NCBI GenBank assembly: GCA_021157485.1 | Contig: JAGGWO010000249.1 | Location: 1-9,760 of the forward strand | Direction of reading: 5' to 3' | DNA from: Sulfurimonas sp. | GTDB lineage: Bacteria > Campylobacterota > Campylobacteria > Campylobacterales > Sulfurimonadaceae | Length of the DNA stretch: 9,760 nt | Part shown: in pieces, positions 1-4,140 of the stretch | How positions within the stretch are numbered: the first letter of the stretch is position 1 | Layout: every line of letters starts with the position of its first letter | Position numbers and translations under genes: made by a program | The notes under the pieces: model-generated | Seen by the model: only the letters and a program-made list of their open reading frames with translations | Told to the model about the DNA's origin: nothing | The model's database searches: none

Positions 1-218
1 CTCTAACTATAGATACGACAGAACTGTTTAGTGAGATATCTGATGATAGTTTAAATAGTATGTTGACTATTACAGGTGATTTGGGTGATTCTGTAGATAT
101 TAATGTAGCGGAATGGAATAAATCGGATATTGGAACCATGGATGGTTTTGATGAGTATATTTCAACAAATGATGTTACTGTACTTTTACAAATTGAAGAT
201 GATTTAACTGTAGTGTAG
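1..218 (+). CDS. C-terminal end of a probable type I-secreted large adhesin (5' end outside window)
   Basis: Only the last 71 codons are visible, read from position 3 to the TAG at 216-218. They give an acidic, Asp/Thr/Ser-rich tail with no cysteine. It contains the stretch ITGDLGDSVDI, then a Trp, a Gly/Tyr pair (GFDEY) and a final hydrophobic/acidic pattern (VTVLLQIEDDLTVV). This ITGDxGDSV...W...G...Y...V.I.D.L.V layout resembles the extreme C-termini of giant Ig-like/cadherin-repeat or RTX adhesins, where it carries the uncleaved signal for type I secretion. The next gene on the same strand is a TolC-type export channel, which fits such a substrate. The domains upstream cannot be seen, so the total size, repeat type and calcium-binding capacity are unknown. 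The reading frame is certain; the function is inferred from tail composition and neighbour. Confidence 0.65.
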   Translation, partial: LTIDTTELFSEISDDSLNSMLTITGDLGDSVDINVAEWNKSDIGTMDGFDEYISTNDVTVLLQIEDDLTVV

Positions 219-227
219 TACTAGTAT

Positions 228-249
228 AAATGGGCTTTTTGCCCATTTT
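228..249 (+). terminator. Rho-independent terminator after the adhesin gene
   Basis: A perfect 8-bp inverted repeat, AAATGGGC (228-235) and GCCCATTT (241-248), closes on a five-T loop nine bases after the stop codon. The U tract after the stem is short (TTTT overlapping the stem, then GCTTATTTATTT). The outer A-T pairs make the hairpin fairly symmetrical, so it could also work on the minus strand. It separates the adhesin gene from the promoter of the next gene. Confidence 0.8.
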
Positions 250-267
250 GCTTATTTATTTAAATCA

Positions 268-278
268 TATGCTAGAAT
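268..278 (+). promoter_or_regulatory. Extended -10 promoter of the TolC/OmpA gene
   Basis: TATGCTAGAAT contains a TG one base upstream of TAGAAT (273-278), the classic extended -10 form. No good -35 box lies at the usual distance; TTGCTT at 248-253 is the nearest candidate. Weak -35 boxes are usual for the housekeeping sigma factor of this phylum. Transcription would start near 285, giving a leader of under 20 bases. AGGAAG at 291-296 is the ribosome binding site for the ATG at 302. Confidence 0.6.
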
Positions 279-301
279 AACGAATCAAAAAGGAAGCAGT
301 A

Positions 302-2083
302 ATGACAAAAAAACTACTATTGGCTGTGTTATCACTAAACGCAGTACTTAATGCACAAGATTTAAAAACAACTATAAATGAAGTCATATCAACAAATCCG
401 ATTATTCAAGAGAGATTGAAAAACTATAATGCTACCAAAGAAGATATTATAAGCGCAGAATCTGGCTACTATCCTAAGGTTGATTTAAATCTTGGTTTTG
501 GAATGGAAAAAAGTGATGGTACAGATGAATTTGGGAATGACCGTTTTGTAATAAAAGAAGATACATTTAGTGTTTATCAGAACTCTCTAAAGTACACTCA
601 AAATCTTTTTAATGGTTTTAGTACAACTTACCAAGTAAAAGAGCAAGAGTACAGAACTGCTTCTTCTGCTTATAGCTACATAGAAAAAGTAAATAACACT
701 TCATTTGAGATGGTGAACCAATATCTACAGGTAATGAGAAACCAAGAACTTTTAGAAACTGCAAAAGAGAATGTTCAAATAAATAAAGAGATTTTTACTA
801 AGGTTAAAAAGCTTTATGAGGCAGGTTTGACAACTCTCTCTGAAGTAAATAAAATTGAGTCCTCTTTATCTCTGTCTAAATCAAACCTAGTTGTTCAGGA
901 GAACACAATACTTGATGTTTCTTATAACTTTCAAAGAGTTTTAGGAAGATATATGGACCCCGAGAGTATGAGCAGACCGACACTAAATATCACTTTGCCA
1001 GCAACTCAAGAAAAAGCTGCACAGTTTGCAATGCAAAACAATCCATCTCTTTTAGTTAGTGAGTACAATATTAAACTAGCTCAAGCTACAAACAGAGAGC
1101 AAAAATCAGCTTTTTATCCAAAAATAGATATAGAAGTTTCTCAAAGTATGAATAAAAACCTTAGTGCAATTGAAGGTGAAGATAATAGATTTCGTGCAAT
1201 GGCTTATCTCTCATATAATATCTTCAATGGCTTCGCTGATACTTCAGCACTTCAAAAAAGTGTAAGTCAAGTTCATCAAGAAATAGAGAGTAAAAATAAC
1301 TTAAGACGCCAAGTAATAGAAGGGTTAAATCTATCTTGGGCAGCAAATAAAAAGCTAGAAGAACAGTTAGTGCATTTAAAGGATTATAAAAAATTCTCAC
1401 ATAAAACACTAACATTATATGCAAAAGAGTATGATTTAGGTCGTCGTTCACTTCTTGACTTACTATCTTCTCAGAATGATTTCATAGCTTCAAAAGCTCA
1501 AATAATTAATACAGAATATAGCCTACTATTTGCAAAGTATAGAATACTAGATGCTATGGGAACTCTTGTTTCAACTGTCGTGTCAAATGAAGATATTATC
1601 TACTCAAATGTTGGTTTAGATGGAAAAACTCCAGACAACACTGATAACACACCAATTCAGTATGACAGAGATCAAGATTTAATAGTTGATAACATGGATA
1701 TCTGTAACAACTCTCTAAGCACTCAAATGAAAAATATTTATGGATGCGAACTTAAAGATGATGCTGTGGCTAAAATAGAAAGATATGCTGCGTTTGAGTT
1801 CTCAGATGATGAGTTAGATAGTGCTTCAAATGAAAAATTACAAAACCTAATTAAAGAGTTGACTCCATATGGATTCAACAAAATAAAAATCACACTTTTA
1901 GGAAATGCTCAAACACAAGAGCTATCTCAAAGAAGAGCTGATGTAGTTAGAGATATATTTGTAAAAGCCGGAGCTTTAGCAAAAGATATAACAATTCTAG
2001 CAAACGCAGACAAAGCACCAATGTTTAGTCATGAAGATGATAGAAATAATCGTGTTGATATTATAGTTACGAAGTTAAAATAG
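302..2083 (+). CDS. TolC-family outer-membrane export channel with C-terminal OmpA-like domain
   Basis: The 593-residue protein starts with a signal peptide (lysines 3-4, hydrophobic core, likely cleavage near LNAQ, residue 19). Residues about 20-430 form a TolC-type outer-membrane efflux protein made of two related halves. The internal duplication shows in the matching strand-turn motifs NLFNGF (101-106) and NIFNGF (306-311) and in long amphipathic helices such as GRRSLLDLLSSQNDF. TolC proteins trimerise into an outer-membrane barrel and periplasmic tunnel that docks on an inner-membrane ABC transporter and adaptor. Residues 454-487 are an Asp-rich linker (DRDQDLIVDNMDIC) resembling a thrombospondin type 3 calcium repeat, with Cys468 and Cys482. 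Residues about 490-593 are OmpA-like, with LSQRRA (541-546) and NNRVDI (582-587), and could anchor the channel to peptidoglycan. The usual TD..G loop before LSxxRA is shortened and its Asp is absent. Lying directly after a probable type I substrate gene, it is more likely a dedicated secretion pore than a drug-efflux pore. No ABC or adaptor gene is in the window. Confidence 0.9.
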   Translation: MTKKLLLAVLSLNAVLNAQDLKTTINEVISTNPIIQERLKNYNATKEDIISAESGYYPKVDLNLGFGMEKSDGTDEFGNDRFVIKEDTFSVYQNSLKYTQNLFNGFSTTYQVKEQEYRTASSAYSYIEKVNNTSFEMVNQYLQVMRNQELLETAKENVQINKEIFTKVKKLYEAGLTTLSEVNKIESSLSLSKSNLVVQENTILDVSYNFQRVLGRYMDPESMSRPTLNITLPATQEKAAQFAMQNNPSLLVSEYNIKLAQATNREQKSAFYPKIDIEVSQSMNKNLSAIEGEDNRFRAMAYLSYNIFNGFADTSALQKSVSQVHQEIESKNNLRRQVIEGLNLSWAANKKLEEQLVHLKDYKKFSHKTLTLYAKEYDLGRRSLLDLLSSQNDFIASKAQIINTEYSLLFAKYRILDAMGTLVSTVVSNEDIIYSNVGLDGKTPDNTDNTPIQYDRDQDLIVDNMDICNNSLSTQMKNIYGCELKDDAVAKIERYAAFEFSDDELDSASNEKLQNLIKELTPYGFNKIKITLLGNAQTQELSQRRADVVRDIFVKAGALAKDITILANADKAPMFSHEDDRNNRVDIIVTKLK

Positions 2084-2104
2084 AGATTCTAATTCTTAAA
2101 AATG

Positions 2105-2126
2105 GTACCAGAGATTGAACTGGTAC
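2105..2126 (+). terminator. Hairpin after the TolC/OmpA gene, possible terminator with tRNA T-arm-like sequence
   Basis: GTACCAG (2105-2111) and CTGGTAC (2120-2126) form a perfect 7-bp stem around an 8-base loop, 21 bases after the stop codon. Only TTCATT follows, so the U tract is poor and termination may be inefficient. Read on the minus strand, the segment 2103-2128 looks like the 3' end of a tRNA (a TTCAA loop and a terminal GGTACCA). It shares TGGTACC, TTGAAC and ACTTC, in that order, with the tRNA-Leu gene at 3889-3973. It may therefore be a tRNA remnant and not a dedicated terminator. Confidence 0.45.
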
Positions 2127-2240
2127 TTCATTAACTAACTTTTATTATCTATTTAAAATCCTACTATTGTTGTACTTTACAATTAGATCTTCTATGTCTT
2201 TTCTTAAATATAGCTTTTTGTGTATTTAGTAATATTTTCT

Positions 2241-2248
2241 GCTATAAT
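2241..2248 (+). promoter_or_regulatory. Promoter of hipBA
   Basis: A consensus TATAAT (2243-2248) is preceded by TG at 2240-2241, making an extended -10. TTGTGT at 2218-2223 is a possible but badly spaced -35 (19 bases). Transcription would begin near 2255, and AGGAG (2278-2282) serves as ribosome binding site for the ATG at 2289. The region 2084-2288 contains no gene; apart from this promoter, the hairpin at 2105-2126 and the inverted repeat at 2253-2278, I see nothing in it. Confidence 0.65.
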
Positions 2249-2252
2249 TCTT

Positions 2253-2278
2253 TAAAATACAATGATTCCATTATTTTA
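2253..2278 (+). promoter_or_regulatory. Candidate HipB operator (inverted repeat)
   Basis: TAAAATA (2253-2259) and TATTTTA (2272-2278) are perfect inverted copies separated by 12 bases, with a smaller AATG/CATT pair nested inside (2261-2264, 2269-2272). The repeat lies just after the -10 box, covers the likely start of transcription and ends at the Shine-Dalgarno sequence. A repressor would sit there to shut off its own operon. HipB proteins are known to autorepress through palindromes in their promoter. In AT-rich DNA such a repeat can occur by chance. Confidence 0.35.
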
Positions 2279-2288
2279 GGAGTTTCTT

Positions 2289-2549
2289 ATGGTTAAAGGT
2301 AAAAAGGTTAAAGCGATAGAGGAACCATCGTTTGATAAAGCATTAACCACAGAGTCTATAGGGCTGTTTATAAAAGCAAGAAGAACACAACAAGGGCTCA
2401 GCACTAAAAATGCTGCTATGTTATGTGGTGTCTCTGCTAATACTCTTAATAATATTGAAAATGGTGTAGATGGGATGAGAGTCTCTTCTGTTCTTCGTAT
2501 TACGACCGCCCTTGGCATTAAACTTCAAATAGCACCATGGAATAAGTAA
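2289..2549 (+). CDS. hipB: HipB-like antitoxin, XRE-family DNA-binding protein
   Basis: This is an 86-residue helix-turn-helix protein of the Cro/C1 (XRE) family. Residues about 25-82 hold the domain: IGLFIKARRTQQGLS, then the HTH proper with LSTKNAAMLCG (37-47) and the recognition helix SANTLNNIENG (49-59). It closes on a TTALGIKLQI strand of the kind HipB uses to dimerise. The antitoxin binds and neutralises HipA and represses the operon by binding promoter operators. It has a strong AGGAG ribosome binding site at 2278-2282. Its TAA stop (2547-2549) shares one base with the hipA start, which indicates translational coupling and the usual antitoxin-first order. The basic N-terminal tail (MVKGKKVKAIEEPSFDK) is a short extension ahead of the domain. 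The family call is secure; the HipB name rests mainly on the neighbour. Confidence 0.9.
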   Translation: MVKGKKVKAIEEPSFDKALTTESIGLFIKARRTQQGLSTKNAAMLCGVSANTLNNIENGVDGMRVSSVLRITTALGIKLQIAPWNK

Positions 2550-3838
2550 TGAGTGATAACAGATTAAACATAACGATGTCAGGTAAAGTTGTTGCATCAA
2601 TATGGGTAGATAAATTAGAAGAGACTTATAAATTTGAGTACAGTGATGAATGGGTAAAAAATGGCTTTGCAGTATCTCCACATTTACAGTTAAATAAATC
2701 TTTAAAGTCAGGAATTGTTAGAAGATTTTTGGAAAATCTTATTCCAGAAGGAAAGGGATTAGAGGATATAACTCAGTTTGCTCATATCTCTAAGAATAAT
2801 ACTTTTGCCATAATAAAAGCTATTGGGTATGATACTTCTGGTGCTTTGATGTTTGGTGAGCCAACAGATAAAGACGAAGCTATCTTTAGAGCAATATCAG
2901 ATAATGAACTAGCTGATAGAATTGATAAGATAGAAGAACAAAGTATAGCAATATGGGATAAGAAAGAGAGATTAAGTCTTGCAGGTGTTCAAGAGAAGCT
3001 CCCCGTAATTATAAAAGATGGTGAAATTGGTCTTGGAGATGGAACTTTATCATCAACTCACATTATGAAGTTTCAGACTAAAAAGCATGCTAATATCGTT
3101 GTTAATGAGCTATTTTGTATGAAATTGGCAAAAAAAATTAATCTTAGCGTTGCAGAAGTTGAACTACATCGCTTTAAAGAACATCCTGTGTTGATGGTAA
3201 AAAGATTTGATAGAGTTTACAAAGAAGATAGAGTAGAGCGACTACATGTAATAGATGGGTGTCAGATGTTAGATCTGTCTTCTACTTATAAATATGAGCG
3301 AAACTTTGGTTATGGACGAGATGTAAAAGATATACGAGAAGGTGTAAGCTTTTCTAAATTATTTAATAGTGCAAATATATGTGAAGTTCCTGCAAAAGCT
3401 AAATTAGAGATTCTTAACTGGAGTATTTTTAACCTGATAATTGGTAATTCAGATGCTCATGGAAAAAACTTCTCATTCTTTGTAGATGAGAGAGGTATTA
3501 GACCAACACCATTTTATGATATGCTCTGTATTATTACTCATGAGAATGTAGAACATGATTTAGCAATGGCTTATGGAGATGAATTTAACCCTAATGAAGT
3601 AAAAGCTTATCAACTAAGAGAATTTGCTGATGATATAGGGGTTAATTTTAAACTTGTGTCTCAGAGTGTGGAACAAATAGCAAGTTTAATTATAAAAGCT
3701 TTAGAAGGTAATATTGTAAGTGCTTCTGATATTTTAGATGAAGAAAGAGTATTTATAGATCAATTAAGAATACTGATTCTTCAAAGAGCTAAAATTTTTA
3801 AAGCGATTGCTTTGGAGATGGATACAATAAGCTATTGA
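2549..3838 (+). CDS. hipA: HipA toxin, serine/threonine protein kinase
   Basis: This 429-residue protein is close to the length of E. coli HipA (440). The N-terminal subdomain (about 1-105) has RRFLENLIPEG (58-68) and the GALMFG motif (98-103). The kinase part has SLAGVQEKLP (143-152), whose Ser143 matches the autophosphorylated Ser150 of E. coli HipA. It also has IMKF with the ATP-binding Lys174, VKRFDR (217-222), the catalytic loop GNSDAHGKN (299-307) with Asp302, and the metal-binding YDML with Asp324. All catalytic positions are present, at an almost constant offset of 7-8 from E. coli, so the kinase is probably active. In E. coli, HipA phosphorylates glutamyl-tRNA synthetase GltX, which halts translation and promotes persistence; the target here is not known. 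The ATG overlaps the hipB stop and has only a weak Shine-Dalgarno of its own, so it depends on coupling. No frameshift or truncation is seen. Confidence 0.93.
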   Translation: MSDNRLNITMSGKVVASIWVDKLEETYKFEYSDEWVKNGFAVSPHLQLNKSLKSGIVRRFLENLIPEGKGLEDITQFAHISKNNTFAIIKAIGYDTSGALMFGEPTDKDEAIFRAISDNELADRIDKIEEQSIAIWDKKERLSLAGVQEKLPVIIKDGEIGLGDGTLSSTHIMKFQTKKHANIVVNELFCMKLAKKINLSVAEVELHRFKEHPVLMVKRFDRVYKEDRVERLHVIDGCQMLDLSSTYKYERNFGYGRDVKDIREGVSFSKLFNSANICEVPAKAKLEILNWSIFNLIIGNSDAHGKNFSFFVDERGIRPTPFYDMLCIITHENVEHDLAMAYGDEFNPNEVKAYQLREFADDIGVNFKLVSQSVEQIASLIIKALEGNIVSASDILDEERVFIDQLRILILQRAKIFKAIALEMDTISY

Positions 3839-3878
3839 GTTTATTTAAAGTATAAATTGTTTGAAAGTTTCACGAGGG

Positions 3879-3992
3879 TTGCAACACATGGTACCGATAG
3901 CCGGACTTGAACCGGCACTTCCAGAAGAAACCAGATTTTGAATCTAGCGTGTCTACCATTCCACCATATCGGCTTATATAAGCGTGTTGCAA
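3879..3992. repeat. 9-bp perfect inverted repeat flanking tRNA-Leu
   Basis: TTGCAACAC (3879-3887) and GTGTTGCAA (3984-3992) are exact inverted copies lying one base beyond the CCA end and ten bases before the 5' end of the tRNA. In the minus-strand precursor, leader and trailer could pair into a 9-bp helix that encloses the tRNA. Because TTGCAA is itself a palindrome, the same segments also contain a 7-bp direct repeat, GTTGCAA (3878-3884 and 3986-3992). Confidence 0.6.
3889..3973 (-). tRNA. tRNA-Leu, anticodon CAA
   Basis: On the minus strand the 85-base gene begins GCCGATA at 3973 and ends TATCGGT-A-CCA at 3889, so CCA is encoded. The acceptor stem is complete with a G-U first pair. The anticodon stem CTAGA/TCTGG encloses the loop TTCAAAA, giving anticodon CAA, which decodes UUG leucine codons. 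The T arm GCCGG-TTCAAGT-CCGGC is perfect. Between the anticodon and T stems is a long variable arm (CTTC..GAAG), the mark of a class II tRNA. Together with the D-loop layout and anticodon this fixes leucine over serine or tyrosine. It faces the end of hipA and lies divergent to flgL. Confidence 0.96.
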
Positions 3993-3997
3993 GCGGA

Positions 3998-4003
3998 AGT
4001 ATA
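3998..4003 (-). promoter_or_regulatory. Probable -10 box of the tRNA-Leu gene
   Basis: Read on the minus strand, TATACT (complement of 3998-4003), preceded by TTTG, fits a -10 element. Initiation about seven bases downstream would fall near 3991, at the very start of the TTGCAACAC repeat, giving a leader of roughly 18 bases. No -35 match is evident at the expected spacing. No gene lies close upstream on the same strand, so the tRNA needs its own promoter here. Confidence 0.45.
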
Positions 4004-4072
4004 CAAAGATATTATTAAAGAAATGTTTAAAAACGACTTAAAAGTAAATAACATTTTGTCGATATGTTTGCA

Positions 4073-4088
4073 TGGAACTCTTATTGCT
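4073..4088 (+). promoter_or_regulatory. Sigma-54 (RpoN) -24/-12 promoter of flgL
   Basis: TGGAAC-TCTTA-TTGCT matches the sigma-54 consensus TGGCAC-N5-TTGCW with exact spacing; GG lies at 4074-4075 and GC at 4086-4087. The only core departure is A for C in the -24 element. Transcription would start near 4099, leaving a leader of about 42 bases before the ATG at 4141. In Campylobacter and Helicobacter, many rod, hook and hook-associated genes use RpoN with the FlgS/FlgR two-component system, so this element fits its gene. No housekeeping -10 of similar quality lies closer to the gene. Confidence 0.75.
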
Positions 4089-4140
4089 AAGAAATTTAGT
4101 AAATAATTGAATAATAAAACATTTTTTATGGAGGTGCAGT

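Noticed and set aside
1224..1451. Minus-strand open frame of 75 codons inside the TolC/OmpA gene
   Set aside because: It lies wholly opposite a well-supported coding region, has no recognisable family and is explained by AT-rich codons read backwards.
2276..2681. Two minus-strand open frames opposite hipB and the start of hipA
   Set aside because: They overlap each other and two convincing genes, show no domain and have no plausible ribosome binding site; they are shadows.
3889..3973. tRNA as serine or as a suppressor tRNA because of its long variable arm
   Set aside because: The anticodon loop TTCAAAA places CAA at positions 34-36, which is leucine; serine anticodons do not fit.
4040..4065. 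CGAC...GTCG inverted repeat upstream of the flgL promoter as an activator site
   Set aside because: It is only four bases per arm, and the flagellar activator FlgR of this group is reported in relatives to act without a DNA-binding domain.
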